Source: a virus
Length of the DNA: 64,000 nt
Strand: one strand, 5' to 3'
IMG/VR virus record: IMGVR_UViG_3300044766_000192
Span: 16,420 to 80,419 of that record
The notes under the pieces were generated by a model. That model was not told the DNA's origin. It worked only from the letters and a program-made list of their open reading frames with translations, and made no database searches. Below are positions 22,775 to 33,421 of the stretch, piece after piece. A program made the position numbers and the translations under genes. Within the stretch, counting starts at the first letter, position 1; each line of letters begins with the position of its first letter.

Positions 22775-22792
22775 GCTTCCATCCTAACACCG
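22772..22792 (-). promoter_or_regulatory. class B leaderless promoter
   Basis: GTGTTAGGAT, then six bases, then ATG at 22774, reading leftwards; divergent from the element at 22797. Confidence 0.6.
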
Positions 22793-22796
22793 GCTC

Positions 22797-22815
22797 GCGC
22801 TATAACGCCGCCATG
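22797..22815 (+). promoter_or_regulatory. leaderless promoter with TATAAC
   Basis: TATAAC (22801-22806), then six bases, then ATG at 22813. Closest to a standard -10 hexamer in the set. Confidence 0.6.
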
Positions 22816-23265
22816 AAAATCGCAGCTCCGATCACCTTGTTCACCCTCATACTTCTGCTCTGCTTCGCCGCCGTTGCGGTCCCATCCTGCGGGAGCATCG
22901 ACTGCAAAGATCCGAAGAACGGCAGCAACGCCAAGTGCGCCATCGAGAACGCAGTCATCGACTGCACGACGAAGACCGCGCAAGACTTCGTCGCGCAGCA
23001 CGTCGGCGACGTCTCCAAGTTCTTTGGGCCCAACGGAATCGACTGGGCTGCAATCGAGCAAGCGCTCGTTAATCTCGTTCTACCCGAAGCGATCTGCGTG
23101 CTCGAAACGGCGTGGGATAGCTACTTTGCGACGATCGCCCCAACACCGACGCTCGCAGATGATCGTGCAGCTTCATGGGCACGCCGGCATGCCTCGGCTG
23201 ACAAGGCAAAGAAGGACGCGCTCAGCGGCAAGCTCTGGCCTGGCAAGAAAGCTAGGCTCCGCTAA
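22813..23265 (+). CDS. secreted, possibly lipid-anchored protein
   Basis: A 150-residue protein with a clear signal sequence (MKIAAPITLFTLILLLCFAAVAV) ending VPSC, a poor lipobox. Mature part has three Cys (IDCKDP, KCAIENAVIDC) and C-terminal basic helix KAKKDALSGKLWPGKK. Leaderless start. Could be a virion surface or lysis accessory protein; unknown family. Confidence 0.6.
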   Translation: MKIAAPITLFTLILLLCFAAVAVPSCGSIDCKDPKNGSNAKCAIENAVIDCTTKTAQDFVAQHVGDVSKFFGPNGIDWAAIEQALVNLVLPEAICVLETAWDSYFATIAPTPTLADDRAASWARRHASADKAKKDALSGKLWPGKKARLR

Positions 23266-23269
23266 CGAA

Positions 23270-23725
23270 TCAACGAATTCGGCAGCTCTTGCCGTAGCGC
23301 GCTCGTTCATCGTCGAAGAATCGTTGCTCTGGCTTGAGCAAGCGAACGCCGCGCATCGCGTGCTCGGTGAGCTGCAACATGACCTCGGCATCGCGACAAG
23401 CCCCACGATCGAGCGCGCGGCGCAGCCCTTTGATACCGTCTCGAATCGACTGGTAGCACCGCGTCTGCGGCCCGATGTCACGCAGCCCGTGAGACATCGA
23501 CGTCCACATGCGCTCGCGATTCTCTGAGCGTTGCTCGTGAGCCTGACGGATTAGCTTTACGATCTGGTTCGGGCTGACCCGCCTGTGGATGCGCGTGTAG
23601 ATCTGCGCTAGCTTCTTGGCCGGCAGTGGTCGCGCCTCGCCCGCGTTCCACGCTTCAGCCCGGCGCGCGAATTCGACAGGCGACCGCGCCTCGCGCGCGA
23701 TCATCATAGGGATCGAAGCAGTCAC
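23270..23725 (-). CDS. helical basic protein, unknown
   Basis: A 151-residue protein, all helical and Arg-rich (IVKLIRQAHEQRSENRERMW; RDGIKGLRRALDRGA). It overlaps the preceding membrane protein gene by four bases and converges on the secreted-protein gene. No recognisable domain. Confidence 0.55.
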   Translation of the reverse strand: MTASIPMMIAREARSPVEFARRAEAWNAGEARPLPAKKLAQIYTRIHRRVSPNQIVKLIRQAHEQRSENRERMWTSMSHGLRDIGPQTRCYQSIRDGIKGLRRALDRGACRDAEVMLQLTEHAMRGVRLLKPEQRFFDDERARYGKSCRIR

Positions 23726-23985
23726 GCTGGCGGAATGGTAACAGTTAGCGGAACCTTGATCACAGCCGACGGGAGCACCGAAGTGATCGGCACAGCGCGC
23801 TTATGAGCCGTCATGAGGTCCGTGACGCTCGTTGCGGTCTTACCGATGACGTAGGACCCAAAAATGATCTGCGCGAAGCTCATCCACTGATCGGTGGCCA
23901 TCTTGCCGAGAGCCGCCAAGATCGTCGCCGCGATGATGAGCGAGATCGCGAAGATCTCGCGAAATAGATCGGTCGCTACACTCAT
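23722..23985 (-). CDS. two-span membrane protein, holin candidate
   Basis: An 87-residue protein with two likely spans at about 10-28 (IFAISLIIAATILAALG) and 36-55 (SFAQIIFGSYVIGKTATSV), a basic short loop, and a C-terminal beta-like tail. Size and topology fit class II holins, and the GH25 and transglycosylase genes are near. Leaderless start. Alternative: virion membrane protein. Confidence 0.55.
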   Translation of the reverse strand: MSVATDLFREIFAISLIIAATILAALGKMATDQWMSFAQIIFGSYVIGKTATSVTDLMTAHKRAVPITSVLPSAVIKVPLTVTIPPA

Positions 23986-24003
23986 GTCGCGAGCGTATCA
24001 CAG
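23983..24003 (-). promoter_or_regulatory. class B leaderless promoter
   Basis: GTGATACGCT, then six bases, then ATG at 23985, reading leftwards. Nearly identical to the element before 56029. Confidence 0.6.
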
Positions 24004-24648
24004 CTCGGGCGGCGGCAGTACGAGGCGCTCGGGCTCGGCTAGAACATCAATGACGTCGTCGTCGGCATCATCGTCCATCTCGTCGGTGCCGTCTGACTCG
24101 GGCAGGAAGCCCGAGCGATCGACGCGCCCGAGCACACGGCTATCTGATGCGCCGGCCACGACTGCGAGCCCGGCAAGGCCCGCGATCGTCACGCCACTCG
24201 CGATTAGCCGTTTCTTGGTGAACACGCGCTTGGCAAATGCGATCGGATCTTCGGGCTGAGGTTGAGTCAGCGGCGGCGGCGAGCGCACGGCGTTCGAATC
24301 GCGCGCGAGAATCTGATCGATGTAGCCCGTGAGCATGTCCGCGTGCTGAGCGATCCCGATGATCGTCTGCTCGGCTGGCGCGTAGATTAACGCGCCCAGA
24401 TCGCGCAGCACGCCCGGATAGCCCTGTGCGATACGCGCGACGATCATCTGCAAGCCGAGCGCGACCGACGGTCCGATGATGCCGTCGATGACGATCGCCG
24501 TTTTGGGCGGCCCGGGAATCTGCGGGAGCAGCCGACTGAGCTGGAGCTGCAAAACTTTGTACGTGCTCACGACTTCAGGCGTGAGCGCCGTGCAGAGCAC
24601 GATCCCAGATCGCAACTCGCAGGCAAAATCTTGATCGCGCGTGAACAT
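23998..24648 (-). CDS. membrane-anchored protein with peptidoglycan-binding-like region
   Basis: A 216-residue protein. Residues 30-70 include VIDGIIGPSVALGLQMI, like the DGxxGPxT repeat of PG_binding_1 domains. One membrane span at about 145-165 (RLIASGVTIAGLAGLAVVAGA) is followed by an acidic C-terminal tail (DGTDEMDDDADDDVIDVL). Start placed at the ATG three bases after the previous stop; the longer in-frame reading overlaps the upstream gene. Probably a virion protein that docks on the cell wall. Confidence 0.6.
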   Translation of the reverse strand: MFTRDQDFACELRSGIVLCTALTPEVVSTYKVLQLQLSRLLPQIPGPPKTAIVIDGIIGPSVALGLQMIVARIAQGYPGVLRDLGALIYAPAEQTIIGIAQHADMLTGYIDQILARDSNAVRSPPPLTQPQPEDPIAFAKRVFTKKRLIASGVTIAGLAGLAVVAGASDSRVLGRVDRSGFLPESDGTDEMDDDADDDVIDVLAEPERLVLPPPEL

Positions 24649-24653
24649 CAATT

Positions 24654-25196
24654 TTAGCGCCAACTGGCGACAGCTGTACGCTGGTGCTTCTTTACGTGCG
24701 ATGCAATGGCTGCGATTACGCCGACGACGAGAACCACGCCGCCCGCGTAGGGCGCCCACGATGGGAGCCCGAGCCCGAGAAAGCTCGTGGCCTTGTCAAT
24801 CTTTGCCTTCGTAGCAGCCAAGATGATCCCGCGGGTTGCCGGGGGTTTCTTCGCAACTATGATCGTCGTCGGTGGTGGCGGCTGAACGGCCCCGAATCCG
24901 AGGGTATCAGCCGCCTGGCTGAGATTCGCCAGAAGCGCGGCGGCGTTCGCCGTCACATCTGCTGGGGTGTTGATCGCGCCCCAAAGCGTGGTGGCGTCTG
25001 CGCTGAGCTGCAACATCGCCGGATTCGGGCAGTTGTCGAATGAGGGGCATCCGGCCTGCACGATGTCGAGCGCCATGATCGCGCCGGCATAGGTATCAGG
25101 GCCGATGACGTCGTCGACGCCGATTCGGTCGAAGCCGATCATGGAGTCACCAGAGAAACGGTTGATCGCGTTCTGTAGATCAGCGGCTACGCCCAT
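24654..25196 (-). CDS. tail-anchored protein with PG-binding-like head and FLGLG motif
   Basis: A 180-residue protein. The head has IGFDRIGVDDVIGPDTYAGAI, again the PG_binding_1-like pattern, then a Pro-rich linker and FLGLGLPSW. One span at about 150-168 (APYAGGVVLVVGVIAAIAS) and a basic end HVKKHQR. Same operon as the previous protein. Leaderless start from TAGTTT. Likely an envelope- or wall-binding virion protein. Confidence 0.65.
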   Translation of the reverse strand: MGVAADLQNAINRFSGDSMIGFDRIGVDDVIGPDTYAGAIMALDIVQAGCPSFDNCPNPAMLQLSADATTLWGAINTPADVTANAAALLANLSQAADTLGFGAVQPPPPTTIIVAKKPPATRGIILAATKAKIDKATSFLGLGLPSWAPYAGGVVLVVGVIAAIASHVKKHQRTAVASWR

Positions 25197-25215
25197 GCCC
25201 TGAAACTATCACAGA
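25194..25215 (-). promoter_or_regulatory. class B leaderless promoter
   Basis: TGTGATAGTTT, then six bases, then ATG at 25196, reading leftwards; divergent from 25225. Confidence 0.6.
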
Positions 25216-25224
25216 GACTCAGGC

Positions 25225-25246
25225 TTGCGGTAACCTACGGGAGATG
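25225..25246 (+). promoter_or_regulatory. class B-like leaderless promoter
   Basis: GCGGTAACCT, then seven bases, then ATG at 25244. Confidence 0.5.
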
Positions 25247-25918
25247 ACCTTCTCTCAGCGAGTCGAGGACTGGCGCCTGATCGCAGAGGCGTTTGCTGCT
25301 GACGCCCCAACTGATTTCTTGCTCGACTGGATAGCCAAGGAATCAGGTGGCAATCGCTGCAACCTGACGACGAGTGCAGGGTTCCCGGAGGTCGGCCTGC
25401 TCCAGCTCGATCCCGGGAACATGGCTCGTGCCGGCACCGACCAAGCTACACTACGCTCTGGCTGCTACGGTCAAACCGACAACGGCACGGCAGACGATCA
25501 GATTACTGCAATGTCAACCGGCGTCGACTACGTGAACGCGTTGAAGGCACTCGCGCATCAGAAGCTCAGCAGTGTCGGCGTCGACTGGGACGAGAGCACC
25601 GCCGACTTCTGGTCACTCGTTCGTTTGCTGCACGCAGCTGGTGAGAGCGCCGCCGACTCGTGGCTTGGGATCGCCGTCGCCAATCTTGGACGAGGCCCTC
25701 AGAGCTGGGACGAATTCATCGCGAATGGTTGCTGCGATGGACGCGGCCAAAACTACTTCAGCCACTGGACCGGCGTTGCCGCCGAGAACGGTACGTGGGG
25801 CGCGGGCTATATGAAGCCGTCTTCAGCGGCCGAAGCGATTTTCATGACGATTTTGGGGCTCGGGCTCGGGGCGCTCGCGGGGCGCTGGGCCGCGAAGCGC
25901 TATCTGCACTCGGTGTGA
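25244..25918 (+). CDS. lytic transglycosylase with C-terminal membrane anchor
   Basis: A 224-residue protein. Residues 29-37 WIAKESGGN carry the catalytic Glu33 of SLT-type lysozymes, and EVGLLQLDPG follows at the right distance. It should cleave peptidoglycan glycan strands. At the end AEAIFMTILGLGLGALAGRWAAKRYLHSV is a membrane span with basic tail. An enzyme fixed by its C-terminus to a membrane is unusual for an endolysin and fits a virion-membrane peptidoglycan hydrolase such as those of PRD1-like viruses. Confidence 0.8.
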   Translation: MTFSQRVEDWRLIAEAFAADAPTDFLLDWIAKESGGNRCNLTTSAGFPEVGLLQLDPGNMARAGTDQATLRSGCYGQTDNGTADDQITAMSTGVDYVNALKALAHQKLSSVGVDWDESTADFWSLVRLLHAAGESAADSWLGIAVANLGRGPQSWDEFIANGCCDGRGQNYFSHWTGVAAENGTWGAGYMKPSSAAEAIFMTILGLGLGALAGRWAAKRYLHSV

Positions 25919-25933
25919 TAGGCTTGGGCCATG
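25914..25933 (+). promoter_or_regulatory. class B leaderless promoter
   Basis: TGTGATAGGCT, then six bases, then ATG at 25931; overlaps the transglycosylase stop. Confidence 0.65.
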
Positions 25934-26035
25934 AGCACCTCGCCCCTACCCAAACCACCACCGCCCGTCAAGCAACCGCTCCAGCCGATTCGATCAGGCA
26001 AGCAGGGCTGTTGCACGCGGCCGATCAAACGTTGA
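25931..26035 (+). CDS. 34-residue Pro-rich peptide
   Basis: MSTSPLPKPPPPVKQPLQP, then a basic end with a CC pair and PIKR. Supported by its own class B promoter at the canonical spacing. Function unknown; maybe a cement or ligand peptide. Confidence 0.45.
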   Translation: MSTSPLPKPPPPVKQPLQPIRSGKQGCCTRPIKR

Positions 26036-26045
26036 TACTCAGCGC

Positions 26046-26231
26046 ATGGCAAAGCGAAAGAAGCGTCGGAAGGGTACGAAGCGGGCTCGCCGTGGTGGTG
26101 GAGGCTCGCAGCGCGCGAAGTTCAAGAGTGCAGCAGCCACATGCCGCCGAAAAGTCGGAGAGAGCGGTGCTGTCGCCTTCTCGCCGAAGTCGTGGAGCAT
26201 GTTCGGCAAGTGCATGAAGTCCGAGCTGTAG
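26046..26231 (+). CDS. small basic protein, MAK family
   Basis: A 61-residue protein starting MAKRKKRRKGTKRARRGGGG, with 22 Lys/Arg, a CRRK and a late CMK. The second half (ESGAVAFSPKSWSMFGKCMK) is less charged. Ten bases after the 34-residue gene, so same transcript. Candidate DNA-condensing or virion core protein. Confidence 0.6.
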   Translation: MAKRKKRRKGTKRARRGGGGSQRAKFKSAAATCRRKVGESGAVAFSPKSWSMFGKCMKSEL

Positions 26232-26238
26232 CAGTTCG

Positions 26239-26511
26239 CTAGAAATCTTCGACGTCGACATTCGGATCGGTGGGCTCATCCTCGGGCTCACCGAACGATT
26301 CGACGCTCGCGCGTTCTAGTGCCTCAGCTTCGATCTTGAGCAGCTCGCCAGTATCGCGCTCGTTGGGGGTAAAGCAGATCGGGCATAGGTGCTCGTCGAG
26401 CTGATGATCGCGGCTCGCAAACGCGCCCGAGATCGGCTTGCCGCACGCAGTCTTCGTGCCCTGGCGGCGATGCCAGAGCCCGTCAGGGCCGATCTTGATC
26501 TGATAGTTCAC
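26239..26511 (-). CDS. small zinc-finger protein with acidic tail
   Basis: A 90-residue protein (MNYQIKIGPDGLWHRRQGTKTACGKPI...). ACGKPI and LCPICFT make a zinc site of the kind seen in small phage proteins with W-H-x-Cys-G patterns. The C-terminal third is acidic (EPEDEPTDPNVDVEDF). GTG start close to the previous stop. Confidence 0.55.
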   Translation of the reverse strand: MNYQIKIGPDGLWHRRQGTKTACGKPISGAFASRDHQLDEHLCPICFTPNERDTGELLKIEAEALERASVESFGEPEDEPTDPNVDVEDF

Positions 26512-26514
26512 GAA

Positions 26515-27126
26515 TCAGCATCGAGCTGCGAGGAGCGTGATCAACGTCGAAATGATCGCGACGATCGAGCTGACAATCGCTGCGAACTTGAGTTTGAGCT
26601 TGCGCTGCGCCTTACGCTCGTCGCTCGTATCGCGGATCTCGCTGATCGCCTTTTCCTTGCCGACGTCAATCTCGCTGATCGCGCGCTCCTTACCGACGTC
26701 GACTTGAGCCGCGAACGTCACGCGCTGGTGGTGTTCGAGTGTCTTGACGAGCGTCGGGAGGATGTCGAGCTTGCCGTTCACCTCAGCGACGGCTTCACGC
26801 ATGTCGCCGACGTGGCCGCTCAACGCTTTTACGTCACCTTTGACGTCGGCGACGTTACCTTTGACCTCCGCAATATCGGTCTTCAATTCCGTGCGAACAG
26901 CGGCGATCTGCCCGCTAGTTTCCCTGCGCAGATCTTCGATGATGACCAACGTCGTGCTCGCGGTCTGCTTGATACCTCGTGCGCGAGCATCGAGATCTTC
27001 GTTGGACACCGTTCCGGGCGGCGCCGGCTTTGGGGTCAGGTCGTCATCCCACGAATCCGCGGCTGACTGCGCGCGTACGCTGGCCGGTGGGGTCTTCTCG
27101 GTACGTACATCTCGCTTGTCGGCCAT
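26515..27126 (-). CDS. coiled-coil protein with C-terminal membrane span
   Basis: A 203-residue protein. Residues 60-130 form a long amphipathic helix with repeats of VKG-x-VADVKGDVKALSGHVGDM, typical of trimeric or tetrameric coiled coils; 150-175 are basic; the last 25 residues (KFAAIVSSIVAIISTLITLLA) are one span. A rod anchored by its C-terminus suits a virion spike stalk or an inner-membrane lysis factor. Confidence 0.6.
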   Translation of the reverse strand: MADKRDVRTEKTPPASVRAQSAADSWDDDLTPKPAPPGTVSNEDLDARARGIKQTASTTLVIIEDLRRETSGQIAAVRTELKTDIAEVKGNVADVKGDVKALSGHVGDMREAVAEVNGKLDILPTLVKTLEHHQRVTFAAQVDVGKERAISEIDVGKEKAISEIRDTSDERKAQRKLKLKFAAIVSSIVAIISTLITLLAARC

Positions 27127-27145
27127 TCGCCGATTCTAGCGCAAG

Positions 27146-27370
27146 TCAGCTGAGGGCTGTGATGCGGCATTGCGGGCACGGCATTCGCTTGACCCCATGA
27201 TGAACATCAGCTCGATTTTGTACGAAGACGGCGTCGGGCACCTGAAGTACAGGCGCGCTCGTCGCGTCGTAGTTTTTGCCGCAGTAGGTACCGATCTCAA
27301 TATGGAGCCGCACGCGGCCCGTTGATCGAATCACGTGGAGTGCACCGTCTCGATCGATTGCAGCAATCAT
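27146..27370 (-). CDS. small zinc-binding protein
   Basis: A 74-residue protein (MIAAIDRDGALHVIRSTG...) with TYCGKNYD and MPCPQCRIT, four Cys/His ligands likely for zinc. The same Cys-Gly-Lys and CPxC plan as the gene at 26239, so perhaps distant paralogues. ATG overlaps the thioredoxin-like stop. Confidence 0.55.
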   Translation of the reverse strand: MIAAIDRDGALHVIRSTGRVRLHIEIGTYCGKNYDATSAPVLQVPDAVFVQNRADVHHGVKRMPCPQCRITALS

Positions 27371-27732
27371 GTTTGGGCTCCGTGGGCCATCATCAAAATC
27401 CACTGAATCTGATTGTTCGCGAGCGAGCCTTCAGCTTTGAACGAGCCGATGCCGCGCGATAGCACGAGCGTCGTCGGCGTCGCCGTGACGCCATACTTGT
27501 CGGCGAATGCCTGCACGTCGACGTTCGGGCTTGCTGCGTCATAAACCAAAACCGGGATCGCTCCTTGCGGGATCGGTTGGCCTTCCACGTAGACGACAAA
27601 CGGGAAGCCCTGTTGCCGGAGCGCTTCGACCTCGACGAGAAACCGCGGCAGATAGCTTTCACACGCCGGACACTCGCCCATCGCGAAGATCGCGATCACC
27701 ACGTGCTGACCGTTCAGCTCGATTTGACTCAC
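27367..27732 (-). CDS. thioredoxin-fold protein with CPAC motif
   Basis: A 121-residue protein. GECPACESYL at residues 19-28 is a CxxC redox site of the thioredoxin family, followed by a helix, strand, and TPTTLVLS with the cis-proline near residue 90. Likely a cytoplasmic disulfide reductant for ribonucleotide reductase or for Cys-rich virion proteins, both plausible. It has a class A promoter and a GTG start seven bases after TAGATC. Confidence 0.8.
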   Translation of the reverse strand: MSQIELNGQHVVIAIFAMGECPACESYLPRFLVEVEALRQQGFPFVVYVEGQPIPQGAIPVLVYDAASPNVDVQAFADKYGVTATPTTLVLSRGIGSFKAEGSLANNQIQWILMMAHGAQT

Positions 27733-27740
27733 GCTCCATG

Positions 27741-27762
27741 ATCTAGCAGATTGCTCTGACAG
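27741..27762 (-). promoter_or_regulatory. class A promoter box
   Basis: Gap-free match. TAGATC ends seven bases before the GTG at 27732, reading leftwards. Confidence 0.7.
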
Positions 27763-27809
27763 CTAGCAGCACGGGGTGTCGGAGAGTTGTGATAGGAGCA
27801 TTCAAGCCG

Positions 27810-30722
27810 ATGAAGCTGACTCTCGTCACAGCCCTCTATGATCTCAGCAAGCGCGGTGCCGACAAGCATCGAACCATCGATTGGATGCTCGCGAATGGTA
27901 GCTTCGTCCTCGGGCAGCCCCATCACCTCGTGATCTTCACCGAGCCCGAGCTAGCCGATGAATTGAAGGCTCGGCGCGGCAATCGGCCGACGACGATCCT
28001 GACGCCGCCGATCGAGGTACTCGTTGATCCAGAGCGAACGGCAGCGATTTTTCGCGGACAAATCCAGCACAACGCAACACGCGACAAGGTCACGCCACAC
28101 TACATCCACTTGATGTGGGCCAAGTACGGGATGCTTGAGCACGCATTCGAGCGCGTAGACGTACCGATGACTCATCTCGGCTGGATCGACTTCGCGATCA
28201 CGCATGTCGCCAAGCTGCCGCCGGCCGACATCGACATTTTCGTGAATCCGCCAGAGCCGCCTCGTGTCCACATGCTTCGCTACTTCGACGCGAGTGATAC
28301 AGCAAAGCCCGAATATCTGCACAACGTTCAAGGGCATCTTGCTGGCGGCCTCGTCGTCGGTCATGCCGGTCAGATGCATCAACTCGTGCGCGAATTCTGG
28401 CAAGCAGCGGACGCTGCAATTCTACATGGGCTCGCGCCGCTCGATGAGGGCTTGCTCTCTGCGATCGTTGCGCAAAGCCCGAAGCGCTACTCGTACAGCT
28501 GCGGCGACTACTGTGACATCTTGCAGAACCACGACACGATCCGAGGGGGGCGCGATCACATCCGGTGGATGTACGACGATGCCGTTCAGCGTGGGGGGCA
28601 AGCCCGAAAATGGGCGGTAGAGCTTGCGCGATCGACGGTCACGAAATCGCCGCCAACGGCAGCCGTAGCAAAGAATTCGCTGCTCGGGCTCGTAATGATC
28701 GTCAAAGACGAAGCTCACGGAATCCGTGAAACGCTTGCCTCGTTCGCGCACTTCATCGATCGGTGGACGATCCTGGACACAGGGAGCACTGACGGCACGC
28801 AAGCCATCATCCGTGAAGCGCTCGTTGGTATCCCCGGCGAGCTTCACGAAGAACCGTTCATCGACTTCGCGACGTCGCGGAACCGCGCGCTTGAGTTGCA
28901 CAACAAGAAAACCACCTACACGATCATGCCGGACAGCGACGATCGCCTCGTCAACGGCTTGGCGCTGCGCGAGTTTCTTATCACCGACGATACATACCAA
29001 GCCCGCACCGACGCAGCGTACATGGTCAACCTGCGCCGCGGTGACCTATCGTATTTCTTGCCGCTCGTGTTGCGAGCTTCGGCCGGTTGGCGCTATCGCG
29101 GCGCCGTTCACGAGTATGTTGGCCCAGTCACGGGTGAGGGCTTTGCGTCGACGAAGATTCCCGAAGTTCAAATCGTCCAGGATCACGTACCACAGAGCCT
29201 CGAAGCTTCGCGCAAGCGCTGGGAGCGTGATCGGGTTCTGCTCATAGCCGAGCTGGCTATCAAGCCTGACGCCCCTCGCGCGTTGTTCTATGCAGGGCAG
29301 ACTCACGAATGCCTCGGCTATCCAAAGACCGCGCTCGGCTTCTACAAGCGGCGCGTCGTCGTCGGTGGCTGGGCTGAAGAGACCTTCGAGAGCTACCTAC
29401 GCATCGCGAAGATCTTGCAGGCACTTGACCAGCCGTGGCCGGAAATCCAGCAAGCATACCTTGATGCGCACGGCTTCGATCCCAAGCGTGCCGAGCCGCT
29501 GTTCAAGATCGCCGAGCACTGGTACGCCAAGCAAGTCCACGCGCTGTCATACCTGTTCGCTTCGCGCGCCGCCGAGCTACCGCGCCCGGCATCGGTGCTG
29601 TTCGTCGACGAGGAGGTCTACGCGTGGAAGGCCGCTGATACCGCGGCGATCAGCGGCTACTACCTCAACGATGCTAACGCGAAGGCTAAAGGCCGCGTGT
29701 TCGCCGAGCAGTGCGTGCGCGCCAAGCCAGGTGACGAGCGGCTTCGCGCTAACCGAGCATTTTATGCGCCGCCGGCTCGCGAGATGTTCGATGGTTACGA
29801 ATCAAGGGTGATCGGCTTCGTCCCAGAGGAGTCATGGAGTGCCACCAACCCATCAATCTTCTACGATGGCGCTAGCTGGCGCTGCATCGTCCGCACGACG
29901 AACTACAAGATCGTCAACGGCCAATACTTGACTCCCAGCGACAATGTCATCTACACGCGCAACTTCATGTTGGAACTTGATGACAACCTCAACACGACGC
30001 GTGCCGTCGAGATGATCGACGCTACCGGCTTTCCGCGATCGAGCTATCCGGTTCACGGCTTCGAGGATTGCCGACTGTTCAAGCACGAGGGCAAGCTCTG
30101 CTTCACGGCGACGGTTTGCGATTTCGATCTCGAACGAGCCACCGAAGGCCCACGTGAGATCGTGCTCGGTGATCTAGATCGCGACTACAAGATCGTCGGC
30201 GCGACACCACTGCGCGGCCCGTGGAGCGATCGAGCACAAAAGAACTGGATGCCTCGAAGCGGCGACGGCGTTGATTGTCGGGCCGATCTCATCTACGCGC
30301 TGTCGCCTAATGGTGGGGTACAGCCGACCGTGTTCAATCTCAGCTTCGATCTCGATGGGGCCGATCTCGATGGGGCCACGATCACGGCAGACGCGACGAA
30401 CTTTGATCACGGGCGGCTACGCGGCGGCTCGCAGCTCGTGCGCGTGCCCGAGGGCTGGCTCTGTATCGTTCATGATGTCTCGTGGCCAGGTACCGGGCGG
30501 ATCTACCTGCATCGCTTCGTATTGCTCTCCGGTCACCACAAGATCCTTGCAATGACCGATCCGTTCTACTTCGATCGCAAGGGCGTCGAATTCTGCGCTG
30601 GGCTCGCCTACGACAGTAAGCGGCTCGTCGCGAGCTTTGGCGTTGAGGATCGTGAGGCACACTTCGGGATCTTCACGCTCGAAGCCGTGCGCGCCGCGCT
30701 TCGCGTTGACTATCAGATCTAA
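27810..30722 (+). CDS. three-domain glycosyltransferase
   Basis: A 970-residue protein. Residues about 1-280 resemble HtrL/YibB-type glycosyltransferases (LTLVTALYDLSKRG; IHLMWAKYGML; HLGWIDFAITHV). About 290-480 are a GT2 domain: GLVMIVKDEAHGIRETL, WTILDTGSTDGTQ, FIDFATSRNRALEL, IMPDSDDRLVNG. A TPR-like linker follows. From about 660 the protein has beta-propeller strands like GH43/GH130 enzymes (WSATNPSIFYDG, GFEDCRLFKHEGKLCFTAT, RADLIYALSPNGG). ATG at 27810 follows GATAGGAG, which serves as either ribosome site or -10. Its stop overlaps the convergent collagen-like gene, a candidate target. Confidence 0.8.
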   Translation: MKLTLVTALYDLSKRGADKHRTIDWMLANGSFVLGQPHHLVIFTEPELADELKARRGNRPTTILTPPIEVLVDPERTAAIFRGQIQHNATRDKVTPHYIHLMWAKYGMLEHAFERVDVPMTHLGWIDFAITHVAKLPPADIDIFVNPPEPPRVHMLRYFDASDTAKPEYLHNVQGHLAGGLVVGHAGQMHQLVREFWQAADAAILHGLAPLDEGLLSAIVAQSPKRYSYSCGDYCDILQNHDTIRGGRDHIRWMYDDAVQRGGQARKWAVELARSTVTKSPPTAAVAKNSLLGLVMIVKDEAHGIRETLASFAHFIDRWTILDTGSTDGTQAIIREALVGIPGELHEEPFIDFATSRNRALELHNKKTTYTIMPDSDDRLVNGLALREFLITDDTYQARTDAAYMVNLRRGDLSYFLPLVLRASAGWRYRGAVHEYVGPVTGEGFASTKIPEVQIVQDHVPQSLEASRKRWERDRVLLIAELAIKPDAPRALFYAGQTHECLGYPKTALGFYKRRVVVGGWAEETFESYLRIAKILQALDQPWPEIQQAYLDAHGFDPKRAEPLFKIAEHWYAKQVHALSYLFASRAAELPRPASVLFVDEEVYAWKAADTAAISGYYLNDANAKAKGRVFAEQCVRAKPGDERLRANRAFYAPPAREMFDGYESRVIGFVPEESWSATNPSIFYDGASWRCIVRTTNYKIVNGQYLTPSDNVIYTRNFMLELDDNLNTTRAVEMIDATGFPRSSYPVHGFEDCRLFKHEGKLCFTATVCDFDLERATEGPREIVLGDLDRDYKIVGATPLRGPWSDRAQKNWMPRSGDGVDCRADLIYALSPNGGVQPTVFNLSFDLDGADLDGATITADATNFDHGRLRGGSQLVRVPEGWLCIVHDVSWPGTGRIYLHRFVLLSGHHKILAMTDPFYFDRKGVEFCAGLAYDSKRLVASFGVEDREAHFGIFTLEAVRAALRVDYQI

Positions 30723-31312
30723 CGCCCGCTTAAGAACTGCCAGCGGTTGAGGCCAACAGCAGGGTCACCGTTGTAGCGCAACCACAACGTCGTCTGCGGC
30801 GGCAGCGTGTAATCGACTATGCTGTCCGTAAGAATCCGATTCGCAGCGTTCGACAGCTCATCGTTACCGAAGCGTGTCGCTAGGCTACCCGGGATCTGGT
30901 TGATCGCGATCGTCTTCCCGTCATCGGCGGGCGTCATGTCGGCGCCGTTGTTCGTGATACCCGTGATGACGCTGCTTCCTGCGACGTCGACCATGTTGAT
31001 CGTGACGAACGTGTTTTGCCCGAGCACACCAAAGTTGACGTTGTTGTAGATCGTGCCAATGCCCGTGTTGAATGTCTTTGTTGGGAGAATCGTGTCGAAC
31101 AGCGGCCCAGCACCACCGCCAGCCGGACCCGTCGGGCCTGTCGAACCAGCACCCGTTGCGCCCGTCGCGCCCGTTGGTCCTGTCGGTCCTGTTGGACCTG
31201 TCGAGCCCGCTCCTGTTGGACCTGTCGGCCCAACAGAACCTGCACCGCCGGGCCCGGTTGGACCCGTGGCACCTGCACTGCAACAGCCTCCAGCTTCTAT
31301 CGGTGATTGCAT
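30719..31312 (-). CDS. collagen-like protein with C-terminal head
   Basis: A 197-residue protein. After MQSPIEAGGCCS it has about 18 Gly-x-y triplets (GPTGP, GATGP, GAGSTGP), the collagen-like triple helix, to about residue 70. A beta-rich 125-residue head follows (PLFDTILPTKTFNTGIG...). Such trimers form phage and spore fibres. The CC pair at the N-terminus may lock the trimer. Hydroxylation and glycosylation by the encoded PKHD enzyme and GT are possible. Confidence 0.8.
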   Translation of the reverse strand: MQSPIEAGGCCSAGATGPTGPGGAGSVGPTGPTGAGSTGPTGPTGPTGATGATGAGSTGPTGPAGGGAGPLFDTILPTKTFNTGIGTIYNNVNFGVLGQNTFVTINMVDVAGSSVITGITNNGADMTPADDGKTIAINQIPGSLATRFGNDELSNAANRILTDSIVDYTLPPQTTLWLRYNGDPAVGLNRWQFLSGR

Positions 31313-31370
31313 TACGCGCTCGGCGGTGTGGTGTCTGCTTGGCTTGGCATGTTCTTAGGAAAGTTATGAA

Positions 31371-33421
<2,051 letters not shown>

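Noticed and set aside
24649-24759. Upstream extension of the membrane protein ending at 23998
   Set aside because: Would overlap the preceding gene by about 100 bases; the ATG at 24648 is well placed.
31053-31358. Pro/Val repeat frame on the plus strand
   Set aside because: Antisense of the collagen-like GPT repeat.
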